This document shows positions 28,456 to 37,948 of a stretch of DNA of 64,000 bases, one piece after another (position 1 is the stretch's first letter; every line of letters starts with the position of its first letter). The stretch is from Saccharomyces mikatae IFO 1815 (lineage: Eukaryota; Ascomycota; Saccharomycetes; Saccharomycetales; Saccharomycetaceae). Made by a program: the position numbers and the translations under genes. Location: NCBI RefSeq assembly GCF_947241705.1, contig NC_079262.1:434001-498000 (forward strand), in the 5' to 3' direction. The notes below the pieces were generated by a model. The model had not been told where the DNA came from and searched no databases. It was given only the letters and a program-made list of their open reading frames with translations.

Positions 28456-29166
28456 TATATTAATGTGTGTAGTGTAGTAATAGTCGATAAATTTAATTAG
28501 GTGAATAGATACTTTTATTGCGTGGAAATAAAACAAAATTACCTTGCTCTTTTAAAGTAGTGGACCTATGTTTGTTGCGTTTTATAACCTTGCAATTATG
28601 AGGCCTTTAACTTCTAGTATATGATACTATTTGAGTGATAGGGAAGAAAACATGCTTATTGAATGACACTTTTCTTTCCTCTTAAATAGTCTTATTTTCA
28701 AGGACTCGAATTGTTTTCGATACAGCCATATTTTGTAGTGAGTTCTTACACGAAAACATTTCAAGATAAAGTATCCAGCTTGTAAACAACAACATTCTTA
28801 AAAATTCATTTATGCTAACCAAAGTAAACAAACCAGATGTCTATTACAACCACCAATCCAAAAGGAAACAAAAACGAGTAAGATATTTCATAATTCATGT
28901 TTCAAATGGGTTTTCCATTGTTTGTTTGTGCTTTTTGTTGCAATGGTCCAATGTGCCAGATGCTGGTTTTTTCAGTTTAAACTTTTTTTCACAGCCGCAT
29001 AATAATTAATGTAAACAAGGCGAGGTGAAAAAAACTAGAACTGCTGGTTCAACAAGGTAATGCGGGTTTCCTTTCAAAAATTGAAACATTCATCATTGTG
29101 GCCCCGCATACTGGTGCGCATCTGGCTATATATGAGTCTATATGAGAAGTACATCTATACATGGAT
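28456..29166. promoter_or_regulatory. SCW11 promoter with Ace2 and Fkh sites
   Basis: 710 bases between the SCW11 start and the CWH41 stop, both genes on the minus strand. Two TGCTGGTT boxes (28961-28968 and 29042-29049) read AACCAGCA, the Ace2/Swi5 consensus, on the minus strand. A third CCAGC core lies at 28775-28779. Three GTAAACAA forkhead sites lie at 28782-28789, 28824-28831 and 29011-29018. SCW11 is a known daughter-specific Ace2 target in late M/G1, so these fit. No gene is seen in the region. Confidence 0.75.
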
Positions 29167-31668
29167 TCAGTAACGCCCAAGGATGTTAACGATCAGTGCT
29201 GTCCAACCTGTAAAATGCTCAGCACCGGTACCATGACCATCTACAGGACTGTAATTTTCATAACAATATCCTTGTTCTTTCCAAACTCTGTAAACGTTGT
29301 TACTAAGATTAGTCTTTAAACTTTGGTATAGTTTCTTCGCAGTACCATCATCACCAGCCATTTCAAGAATCACATCAGGGTAGTAGTATCTCATTGCGTC
29401 AAGGCACAAGTAATTGATGTTCATCCATATTGGGCCTCTCCAGTAATTTTCATCTTTACCGAAATACTCGTCTTGTCTTGACAAAGAGAGTAGCCCATAC
29501 TCAGAGAATATTTTTCGCGGATCACTCATCAAGGCAACTACTTTCTCTAGCTTGGGTGAGTCTTTGGGGATAAGCTTCAATGCAAAGGGCAATAAGGATA
29601 TGTAACCCTCATGACACACAAATTCTCTAACATCATCGTCTTCGGGATCGATGCTGATATCACAATAGCAGTTGTCTTTTTCACTCCAATGCAATCGATC
29701 CAAGTTTTCTATCACATTTTGTTCAATTTGTGCATATCTTTCCTCATCTTCTGTCAATTTCAGGACGTGAGCGATTTGTTTCATGGATCTTGTCATGACT
29801 CCCACCCATGCTAAGGCGTCCACATTCAATTCTGCTATATCAGGTGGTTGTGCTCTAGGATAATCATCCATACCACTTGGTAGACAATGAGTGAAGGTTC
29901 GCCCGACCCACTTATAAACTTCATTCTTATGGATCTTGTCCCATATTCCTTCATCTTCCAATATTTCCGCATATTCGTCAATAAGTCCTGCTTGGGATTC
30001 TTTGAACCAACTATAGTGCTTTAGTAGTTTAGGATAAATTTTCTTGGCGTACTCGGCTAGTAAATCAGAATTTTCCTCCAGGTTGTTTGTCATAAACTTG
30101 CTTGTTCTTCCGTTAAACATTTCTTGTTTGTAACTGCCACTGCCGAAATCATCGATTTGTTCAATAGCTCTGGAGAGCATTTCACTAAATGCAAGCAATA
30201 AAGTTGGCGGATTGGCAATATTAGGGTTTTGTACTTGGAATTCCTGTGGGACTTTACTTCTTGCTTCATCACCCAAAATAATTTCCCGAGCAATCCAGCC
30301 ACTATCATCCTCTATCATTTCAAACCAACTTGCCAAGATTTCAAAAGCCAGATCAAAATCATACTCCATGATTTGTAAAAGATGGAAACCTTCATCCCAA
30401 TAAAATCCACGTGGAAAGAAGCCACGGCTTGGAACACTGGTAAATAATTCAAAGGGTCCCTCTTCTTTTGCATTCAATAATTTGATCTCAGTAAATTGGC
30501 TTTCATCAAATTCAGTTTCACGATCAACTAGTTGTTTCCCATGGAAATAACCAATCCCCCCTAACAAATTCGATAGCGCCTCCAAAGCAAACCTTCTTTT
30601 AATTTCAACGTTTTCAATCGAATCTGGTCCTTTTGTAAAACTAAAGTGCTTGTCAAAACGTGCATTTATTTCGTTTAGTGACCAAGTGATCAACTCTGTA
30701 ATTTGTTCTTTTGTGGAGATACTTTGAGTCGTTTCAAGTTTATTATAAGTAATATCAAATTCAAAACCTTCCTTTCTACTCAAATCAAATGTCTTTTGTA
30801 CATAATGGAAGTTTCCAGGATTAAAATTGTACAAGTTTCTAATAGTTAAGACACTTGGTATTAAATCGGCCGGACGCTGCTTTGTCTTTTCCTTCTCAAG
30901 TATATCACGTATTGAATCGCTCACCAGTGATTGGAAAACATCGCGAGCTTTCCAAACTTCATTATCTGGGATTTGAAGTGACAAGTGACTTGTTTTGGAA
31001 CAGTCGCTTCCTGGTGCCACTTCCATTGTTTCATATGCTGGATTGTTGAAATAGTGACCATAGTTGTCTTTCACCGTAAGATGATACTCGCCTAATTCTT
31101 CAGAATACCCCAAAAATCTCAGATCATTAGGTCCCTCTCGGTCTATCATTGCGACAGAAGATTTACCATCTATTTCTCCACCATTTTGGTTGAAATATAG
31201 CACGACAGACGCCGTAGATGGTTTCTTGGGGTCCAAAGGCTGGCCTTGAACTCTCACTGACCAATTTTCCCCATTTTTGCTCTTCACAAAGTATATCGTC
31301 AAATTCAGGTTGTTTTTTTCATCAATAAAGACTTCTTTGCCACCAATTCTTGGGTCATAAACTTCCCAGCCATACTTCTGTAATTTGTCTTGAGGGGTAG
31401 CAAAATGTCTTAATGAATGCAAACCATCCTGACTCAAACTGTTGAACCACATGATACCCAACACTAGCGGGCTATCACGAACATACCTAGGTCTCATTCC
31501 AAAGTAACAATTGGACCTATATGGTGCCCACAATAGCGACTCGTTCGTGAACTTTTGGTATTCTTCAAATTCTCCTAGTTTTCCATTGCTCAGAGTCGCG
31601 GATGCCAAGATAACTATGTTGGCTAGTATCCAAAATGCTTTGAGCAGCTTATATTTTGCATTGAACAT
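29167..31668 (-). CDS. CWH41: Processing alpha-glucosidase I (GH63)
   Basis: 833 residues, the same as S. cerevisiae. A type II ER membrane protein: the N-terminal hydrophobic segment (about residues 10-26, FWILANIVILASATL) is the signal anchor. An N-terminal beta domain and a C-terminal (alpha/alpha)6 barrel of GH63 follow, with FPRGFYWDEGFHLLQI, WRGPIWMNINYL and YENYSPVDGHGTGAEHFTGW. Role: removes the terminal alpha-1,2-glucose from Glc3Man9GlcNAc2 just after transfer by the Stt3 complex. Several N-glycosylation sequons are present. About a tenth of residues differ from my memory of S. cerevisiae. Confidence 0.97.
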   Translation of the reverse strand: MFNAKYKLLKAFWILANIVILASATLSNGKLGEFEEYQKFTNESLLWAPYRSNCYFGMRPRYVRDSPLVLGIMWFNSLSQDGLHSLRHFATPQDKLQKYGWEVYDPRIGGKEVFIDEKNNLNLTIYFVKSKNGENWSVRVQGQPLDPKKPSTASVVLYFNQNGGEIDGKSSVAMIDREGPNDLRFLGYSEELGEYHLTVKDNYGHYFNNPAYETMEVAPGSDCSKTSHLSLQIPDNEVWKARDVFQSLVSDSIRDILEKEKTKQRPADLIPSVLTIRNLYNFNPGNFHYVQKTFDLSRKEGFEFDITYNKLETTQSISTKEQITELITWSLNEINARFDKHFSFTKGPDSIENVEIKRRFALEALSNLLGGIGYFHGKQLVDRETEFDESQFTEIKLLNAKEEGPFELFTSVPSRGFFPRGFYWDEGFHLLQIMEYDFDLAFEILASWFEMIEDDSGWIAREIILGDEARSKVPQEFQVQNPNIANPPTLLLAFSEMLSRAIEQIDDFGSGSYKQEMFNGRTSKFMTNNLEENSDLLAEYAKKIYPKLLKHYSWFKESQAGLIDEYAEILEDEGIWDKIHKNEVYKWVGRTFTHCLPSGMDDYPRAQPPDIAELNVDALAWVGVMTRSMKQIAHVLKLTEDEERYAQIEQNVIENLDRLHWSEKDNCYCDISIDPEDDDVREFVCHEGYISLLPFALKLIPKDSPKLEKVVALMSDPRKIFSEYGLLSLSRQDEYFGKDENYWRGPIWMNINYLCLDAMRYYYPDVILEMAGDDGTAKKLYQSLKTNLSNNVYRVWKEQGYCYENYSPVDGHGTGAEHFTGWTALIVNILGRY

Positions 31669-31938
31669 TGCAGATCAACCTAGGCCTTTCTACTTAGCTT
31701 TATCATTATAAGAGCATTGATGCTAATGTAAGGTGACATGCATCTAATGGTTGGAATTCCAAATCACGCGACAATATGACAGTTTGGCCGAAGTGATACA
31801 AAGTTAGCCATGATTTCTAGTCTGAGAGTATTGAAAAAGAGAAAAGGAAATGGTTGAATATGCTAAGGTATCCCAATTGTATCTTATATTTTTTCTATAT
31901 TTTTCTATGTAATTATAAAGTCAGATAAAATCTTTTTA

Positions 31939-34062
31939 TTAAGCAGATGGGTCTTCTTCGAATCTTAAATCCCAGTCAATCTTTGGACCTAACTTTGGCA
32001 GAACTTCAGCGACACTTTGGACATCTTTATCACCTCTACCAGAAATATTGATAACCAAATGCTGATCGGGTTTCATCGTCTTGGCTAATTGACAAGCACC
32101 ATAAACAGCGTGAGAGGATTCCAAAGCAGGAATAATACCTTCTAATTGAGACAGTAACTTGAAACCAAGCAGGGCCTGAGCGTCAGTAGCTGCAATGAAT
32201 TGAGCACGCCCTGTTGATTTCCAATAAGCTAGTTCTGGACCAACACCTGGATAGTCTAACCCAGCGGAAACAGAGTGAGTGTCATGTACTTGACCGTCAT
32301 TGTCTTGCAAGACATAAGTCTTGACACCATGGAAGACACCAGGTCTACCAACGGTAAGAGTAGCAGAGTGGAAGTCTGTATCTATACCATCACCACCAGC
32401 TTCTACACCCAATAGCTTAACGGAAGTATCATGCTCAAAAGGAGAAAACATACCTGTAGAGTTGGAACCACCACCAACACATGCAACAACAGCGTCAGGT
32501 AATTTGCCATTGTTCATGGCAGCGAATTGTTCCTTAGTTTCCTTACCAATGACACTTTGGAAAGTTCTGACCAAGGTTGGATATGGGTGAGGCCCAATGG
32601 CAGAACCGACAACGTAGTAAGTGCTTTTCAGGTTAGTAACCCAAAATCTAAATGCCTCTGAAGTGGCGTCTCTTAAAGTCTTCGTACCGTTGGTAACAGC
32701 AATCACGTTAGCACCAAGAATTCTCATTCTAAAGACGTTCAAGGCTTGACGACGAACATCTTCTGCACCCATGAATACAGTGCAGGCTAGACCAAACTTA
32801 GCACACGCAGTGGCAGTGGCAACACCATGTTGACCAGCACCAGTTTCAGCGATAATATTCTTCTTACCTAATCTCTTAGCTAGCAAAACTTGTGCTAAAG
32901 CATTATTGATCTTGTGGGACCCGGTATGGTTAAGATCTTCTCTCTTTAACCAGATTTGGGCACCCTTACAATATTCAGTTAATCTTTCAGCTTTGTGTAG
33001 TGAGGAAGGACGGCCAATATAGGAGTATAATGATTTAAAGTCTTCCCAGAACGTGGGATCAGCGACAGCCTCATCAAAACCTTTTTCTAGCTCTCTTAGA
33101 CAGGCATGAAGAGCTTCTGGAACATACTGACCTCCAAAATCGCCAAATCTGATAGGATGCTTGTGGTTCTCATCAAATTCATCTATTATTTCTTTCTTGA
33201 CGTTTGCGGACTCCAAGGATTCTTTTTGGGAGGCGAAGAATTCGTCCTTGGACAAAACTTTGTGCTTGGCACCATCCAGGATTCCTTCTACATATTCCTT
33301 AGCAGCATCGTATCTCTTACCCTCTGAAGCATCTCCACATAACGTAACGATTTTAGACCCGATTACTACACCATCAGAAACACTGCCAACTGATTGGAAA
33401 TGCTCTCTAGTGGAAACACCGAACCCAACGGCCAAAGGAGTATCCTTAGTGTATTTCCTGACTCTGGAGACAAGTTCATCCAGGTCACTAGCAACAGAAC
33501 TTTGAACACCAGTAGTACCCATTCTAGACACAACGTAAACAAATGAATCGGCAATGTGGGATAGCAGTTCCAATCTTTCGTCTGTTGTAGAAGGTGCCAC
33601 TAGCGGAATCAAGCTCAAGCCATTATCGTTGACGTAGTTTCTGACCTTCAATGCTTCCTCAGGTGGCAAATCGACGATAATGAAACCATTGGCACCAGCT
33701 TTGGCAGCGTCCTGAATAAATCTCTCTTCTCCATAGTTCAGGATAGGGTTGTAGTAACCCATTAGGATGATGGGTACGGTAACGCCTTCATTTCTTGCTT
33801 GGGAAACCATTTCCAAGGTTTGAGGCAAAGTAACACCGTTCTGTAAAGCGATGGTGTTGGACAACTGAATTGTGGGACCATCAGCAATGGGATCAGAAAA
33901 GGGCATGCCCAATTCAATAATATCCACACCACCATCTTGGAAACCCTTGAGGATGGGGACAGTGTCCTTGACAGTTGGGTAACCTGCGGTCATGAATGTG
34001 ACGAGAGCATTTCTGTTCTCTTTCTTGGCGTTAACAAAAGTTTGTCTGAGTTGTTCTGACAT
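31939..34062 (-). CDS. TRP5: Bifunctional tryptophan synthase
   Basis: 707 residues. A fusion of the alpha domain (about 1-290: a TIM barrel with FVTAGYP-like [10 protein letters not shown], and [14 protein letters not shown] carrying the catalytic acid) and the beta domain (about 300-707: FGGQYVPE start, PLP lysine in [11 protein letters not shown], glycine-rich [12 protein letters not shown] phosphate site). It makes tryptophan from indole-glycerol phosphate and serine, channelling indole between sites. Cytosolic. A TGACTAA Gcn4-type site lies about 105 bases upstream, fitting general amino-acid control. Very close to S. cerevisiae Trp5. Confidence 0.98.
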   Translation of the reverse strand: MSEQLRQTFVNAKKENRNALVTFMTAGYPTVKDTVPILKGFQDGGVDIIELGMPFSDPIADGPTIQLSNTIALQNGVTLPQTLEMVSQARNEGVTVPIILMGYYNPILNYGEERFIQDAAKAGANGFIIVDLPPEEALKVRNYVNDNGLSLIPLVAPSTTDERLELLSHIADSFVYVVSRMGTTGVQSSVASDLDELVSRVRKYTKDTPLAVGFGVSTREHFQSVGSVSDGVVIGSKIVTLCGDASEGKRYDAAKEYVEGILDGAKHKVLSKDEFFASQKESLESANVKKEIIDEFDENHKHPIRFGDFGGQYVPEALHACLRELEKGFDEAVADPTFWEDFKSLYSYIGRPSSLHKAERLTEYCKGAQIWLKREDLNHTGSHKINNALAQVLLAKRLGKKNIIAETGAGQHGVATATACAKFGLACTVFMGAEDVRRQALNVFRMRILGANVIAVTNGTKTLRDATSEAFRFWVTNLKSTYYVVGSAIGPHPYPTLVRTFQSVIGKETKEQFAAMNNGKLPDAVVACVGGGSNSTGMFSPFEHDTSVKLLGVEAGGDGIDTDFHSATLTVGRPGVFHGVKTYVLQDNDGQVHDTHSVSAGLDYPGVGPELAYWKSTGRAQFIAATDAQALLGFKLLSQLEGIIPALESSHAVYGACQLAKTMKPDQHLVINISGRGDKDVQSVAEVLPKLGPKIDWDLRFEEDPSA

Positions 34063-34163
34063 GGATAATTAGTGCTTTGTTCTCCTTACTGGGTTGAAAG
34101 TAAGTATGTCCATAAAAGTTCAAGAATCTTGATGATTCTTATATGGCATGACAAAAGAGTAAA

Positions 34164-34170
34164 TTAGTCA
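34164..34170 (-). promoter_or_regulatory. Gcn4-type site (TGACTAA) upstream of TRP5
   Basis: TTAGTCA on the plus strand reads TGACTAA toward TRP5, one base from the best Gcn4 core TGACTCA. It lies about 105 bases before the start codon of an amino-acid synthesis gene known to be under Gcn4 control. Confidence 0.65.
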
Positions 34171-34288
34171 TTCTATAACGGCCGACAAGTGAAAAAAAAG
34201 AAAAAAGAAAAGCTCTTAGGGTAATAAAGAATAAAAGACTATACAAATGACTAATATTACGGCTGATATTATGTATTATAAACACGAG

Positions 34289-35476
34289 TCACAGGAAATC
34301 CATGTTTAGACCGCCTAATTCCAAATTGTTCAGGTCCAAAGAATCCAGGTCTTTGCCGTTGGTATTCATGTTGTTCATGCCCATATTCATACTGTACTGT
34401 TGCTGTTGCTGAGGCTGCTGCTGTTGCTGATGCTGCTGCTGCTGCTGAAAGTCATTATTCATGCTCATGTTTAGGATATTTGCAGGGGTTATATTGTTTA
34501 GGTTTAATTGTGACTGTAACGGAGTGTTATTGGAGTTTGTACTTGGATTCGGATTGGGGCCGTTGCCATTGCTATTGAACTGTGGTATAGGGACCTGTCC
34601 TCCCTGGTTCTGGGTCCCCATTGGGTATGCGTTTCCCATGGGCGACATCATGTTGGTTAGTGGCGTACCCATGACATTTGTGGGCGAAACGCTGTTGATC
34701 ATATTGGGAGTCGGGTTGGGGAGCGCGGCAGTCATCGACGCGGTTATTGGTGTTTGAACAGCCGATTGCTGTGCATATGCCTGAGCTTGGGCCTGAGCTT
34801 GGGCCTGAGCCTTGGCCTTCTTGGTTTGTCTTGGTTTTCTTGGTTTCTTGGGAGCTGTAGTTGCAGCTGCTGCGGCGCTATTAGGTATGTTGGGAGTTCC
34901 GATACTGCTACCACCCTTAGAACCCCTCTTGCCCGCCATAGGGTTCTGTTGCACCGTGGCAGTGGGATTCGGATTGGAAAGCGAATGGGCATGTGCATTT
35001 GGATTAGCATGAGGGGTGGATGTTGTGGGCGTCGAAGCTGCCGTAGAATGATTCGTGTTCACAACAGCCGCTGCTGGGCCAGCAACTGTGCCATTTCTGT
35101 TGTAACTACTCAACGGTTCCAGGAGCTGAAAGCTTCTATCTTTGTTATCTGCAGTTCTCAAGTATTCTGGAACGGTGCTGAATAAAGGTTGCAATGCTTC
35201 TAAATGGGAAGATAAGGTCTGGAACCTATCGTTCAGTTGTAAGATCTTGTCCCTGACATCCAGGTATTTGGCCATGCGGTCCCGCTGTTTGGGTTCATCC
35301 TGGTCTATGTTTGCCATCGTCTGTATGAACTCATTGAACTGTAATCGCAACGGTAATATTTCATCGCGCGCCTCGCTGATCTGTTTACAAACGTTGTCTC
35401 CAACTTCATTCTCATTCTTGGCCAATACCACTTCTAAATCCTCCAACTTGATGCCTGCCGGTATGATCGAGTCCAT
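34289..35476 (-). CDS. PGD1: Mediator tail subunit Med3 (Pgd1)
   Basis: 395 residues from the Met at 35476 (MDSIIPAGIKLEDLEVV). An in-frame Met 14 codons upstream is rejected because the S. cerevisiae protein begins at MDSIIPAG. The N-terminal 130 residues are helical and coiled-coil-like. A low-complexity part follows, with Pro/Asn/Thr, a basic KKPRKPRQTKKAKAQAQAQ block, poly-Gln (34386-34447 in DNA) and an acidic end LDLNNLELGGLNMDFL. Role: tail-module subunit of Mediator that contacts activators in the nucleus. Much of the length difference from S. cerevisiae is in the repeats. Confidence 0.95.
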   Translation of the reverse strand: MDSIIPAGIKLEDLEVVLAKNENEVGDNVCKQISEARDEILPLRLQFNEFIQTMANIDQDEPKQRDRMAKYLDVRDKILQLNDRFQTLSSHLEALQPLFSTVPEYLRTADNKDRSFQLLEPLSSYNRNGTVAGPAAAVVNTNHSTAASTPTTSTPHANPNAHAHSLSNPNPTATVQQNPMAGKRGSKGGSSIGTPNIPNSAAAAATTAPKKPRKPRQTKKAKAQAQAQAQAQAYAQQSAVQTPITASMTAALPNPTPNMINSVSPTNVMGTPLTNMMSPMGNAYPMGTQNQGGQVPIPQFNSNGNGPNPNPSTNSNNTPLQSQLNLNNITPANILNMSMNNDFQQQQQHQQQQQPQQQQQYSMNMGMNNMNTNGKDLDSLDLNNLELGGLNMDFL

Positions 35477-35708
35477 TCCGGTTGTTCTTTCTCCTGTTGT
35501 GTTACCAGACGTTGTCAAACTACAAATGTAGGAGTGATGGTTAATATTGTTCTTTTCAAAATTTCGCTCGGCGCCTTACCGAAAATCCTCAGGAGACTGT
35601 TAGTGTATTATATCATATTATATCATATTATATTAAATTATATTGTATACATATTGGTCATACATCGGTATGTATATCCCCTCTTTGCTTCTCTCGCAAA
35701 AATGTTCA

Positions 35709-37637
35709 TCAGAAACTACTCCAGTTCCAGTTTGCAGGCACAGAGCCGATTACGCTGCCCAGGACATCGTTACCTTCTTCTTGCTCTTCGCCGGCGTTCT
35801 CGTTTTCTACCCCTTGGTTGTTCGATTTCACCTGAATTGGCGTCGTCGTGTCTTGATCTACCGTAGTGTGCTCCTGAGATGAACCGCTCTTTCTTTGTTT
35901 AAAAAGAGTGTTCATCTGTCTGTTCTTGTAGTAATTACGTAATTTTCTGTTATTATCGTTACCGCCGTCTTCGTCGCCCTCAATGTTTCCATTAACGTCA
36001 TTCATGTTTGAATTATGATTTGCAGTCGAAAGGTTTTCGTATTCGACTAGGCAGTCATCACATATCTTACAGAGGGTGCCGCCGCCATTCACGCCACCGT
36101 TATTCAGCTCGTTAATCATTATGAAGTTTGCCTGCGAATCAAGATACAGCCAATGGCGTAAATGGTCTTGACAAAAGATATCCCCGCAGTGCCTGCAATG
36201 ATGTTTCCTCTCCCATAAAGTGAAAGGCTTGTGGCAGTAGCGACACGAGTTTCTCTTACTATCTGGTATCCAGTGGTCCTTGGTGGGCGGTTTCACTCTG
36301 GTGGAGTTTCTATTCGAGATGGTTGGTATTAAGTTGATCCTGTCACTGTTCGGAATGGAATTTGGGAACAAATACGAGGATACTTTATTTTTATAGCTTT
36401 CCAAGATCGACGATGTGTTTGACTGTACACTGGATTGAGAGGATATGATTCTTAAATTATTTGTCTTTTGAATGCTAGCAGACTGAGATCCATTTGGATT
36501 GAAGTTATGTTCCAAGTTGGACGCTTTCTTGTAGTAAGACGACATTGTTGCGTTCAATAGGTCGTCATTTGTTATGTTGGTCTCTGAAACTTTCCTTAGC
36601 ACGGCGGGGATGTAAAGTGGTTTCTTGGGATTATTGATTTGTCTTACGTTTGCTTTATGTTTATTGGTATTGAAATTTAGATTAGAGCTCGAACCAGATT
36701 GTGGCAAAAATTCCAGCGAGGGTTTCCTTAGCATTTGCTGCTGCTGCTGCTGCTGCTGCACCGGCCCCGCCCTGGCTGTATGATTCACTGAATCAATGAT
36801 CACGTTCGTGTTGCCGAACCGAAGTTGCGACATAGAACTAGAATTTGTTGTGGTGAGCTTGTCGACAATATTTTCTGCTTTCGACGCTGACGACGAGGAC
36901 ACAGAGGACGTGGACGATGATGAGGTTTCCTTCTCCTTGTTCTCTTTGCTCAACCGCAAATTGGAGTTAGCATTCATCTTGAATGACGATAGTTTGCGTA
37001 GCGCCTGTGTGGTTAGATTCTTCCGTCGAACCTCGTCATCCTCATCGGCATCATTCTCCAGCTCATTAAAAACAGCTTTACTCTTCGTTTTCGTACCCCT
37101 GCTAGTACCTGCCGCAACACTGGTAGGATCCAGTTCGGGGTTCGACCTTTGGTCATCCGTGAATGGCAACGTCTTCCCAATATCCTTGCTAGTAGAAAGC
37201 TTCCTGCCGTCTGCGAACCCTTCACCGAGTCTGCTACTGTGGCTACTGCGAACGTTTTCCTCGGCAGAATTCTTCCTCAATATGGACACCATTGCCGGCG
37301 ACTGGATCTGCTGTTTCCTGTCAACAAATCCAGTACCTGTTCCTGTTGAGCTTTCCTGCTGCAACTGCTGCTGCCGATGTTGGTTTACCATCGATTTTAG
37401 CGAGATGCTGCTCAAAATGCTTTGTTCCGAGTGCATTGACGCTCTGGGGACCACCTTCTGTTTTTCAAACGTGATAGGAGACGTCACCGTGTCAGCACCA
37501 CTTTCTTCATCCCCATTCTTGCTACGGTAGTCATGGTTCCTGGACCCCAGAGGAACCCCTTCGCCGTCTTGCTCGGCGCCATCCTCCTCCTCCTCCTTAA
37601 TCGCGGGTGTTTTGGACACACTATGTAACGCAGCCAT
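35709..37637 (-). CDS. PIB2: FYVE-domain TORC1 regulator Pib2
   Basis: 642 residues from the Met at 37637 (MAALHSVSKTPAIKEEEE); the frame is open 25 codons further upstream but the family start is here. Mostly disordered Ser/Asn-rich sequence with a short polyQ run. A FYVE-type zinc finger follows (about 435-540: CRYCHKPFTLWERKHHCRHCG and the distal CKICDDC). Its basic ERKHHCRHCG motif binds PI3P on vacuole and endosome membranes. The conserved tail SVIGSVPANWNWSSF is the segment needed for glutamine-dependent TORC1 activation. Divergent from STT3, with only 311 bases between them. Confidence 0.95.
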   Translation of the reverse strand: MAALHSVSKTPAIKEEEEDGAEQDGEGVPLGSRNHDYRSKNGDEESGADTVTSPITFEKQKVVPRASMHSEQSILSSISLKSMVNQHRQQQLQQESSTGTGTGFVDRKQQIQSPAMVSILRKNSAEENVRSSHSSRLGEGFADGRKLSTSKDIGKTLPFTDDQRSNPELDPTSVAAGTSRGTKTKSKAVFNELENDADEDDEVRRKNLTTQALRKLSSFKMNANSNLRLSKENKEKETSSSSTSSVSSSSASKAENIVDKLTTTNSSSMSQLRFGNTNVIIDSVNHTARAGPVQQQQQQQQMLRKPSLEFLPQSGSSSNLNFNTNKHKANVRQINNPKKPLYIPAVLRKVSETNITNDDLLNATMSSYYKKASNLEHNFNPNGSQSASIQKTNNLRIISSQSSVQSNTSSILESYKNKVSSYLFPNSIPNSDRINLIPTISNRNSTRVKPPTKDHWIPDSKRNSCRYCHKPFTLWERKHHCRHCGDIFCQDHLRHWLYLDSQANFIMINELNNGGVNGGGTLCKICDDCLVEYENLSTANHNSNMNDVNGNIEGDEDGGNDNNRKLRNYYKNRQMNTLFKQRKSGSSQEHTTVDQDTTTPIQVKSNNQGVENENAGEEQEEGNDVLGSVIGSVPANWNWSSF

Positions 37638-37948
37638 CCTGATCTCCACTACAACTGTGCTGCCTAGTCCTCCTCGCCGATACTTGCACTTATTCCAGTT
37701 CTCAATAGTCATTCATAGTCTTTCATAGTCTTTCCTCTATCTATCTTCGCCTCTGCTAAATGGTCACCGACGACGGCAGTTTTTTCGCGCTGGTCGAGAA
37801 TTGACAGAATAAGACACCAACAAAAGAGCAAGTCTCTAAGAGAGAGAAAGAGACAGCAGAAACACAGTCAAGCCAGCATAGTATAGCACCCGCAATCGCA
37901 ATCGCAGTCGCAAAGTTTACACTACCTCGCGTCAATATTATAGCTGCC
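37638..37948. other. Divergent promoter of PIB2 and STT3
   Basis: 311 bases, less AT-rich than most spacers. It contains short direct repeats (TCATAGTCTT twice near 37713-37732; GCAATC/GCAGTC units near 37891-37911). No motif I can assign firmly and no gene. Confidence 0.45.

Noticed and set aside
34754-35185. 143-codon plus-strand frame opposite PGD1
   Set aside because: Antisense to the Mediator gene; the corresponding S. cerevisiae region carries only a dubious ORF.
36796-37530. 244-codon plus-strand open frame opposite PIB2
   Set aside because: Antisense to a well-supported gene with Ser-rich codons; its length follows from the codon bias of PIB2.
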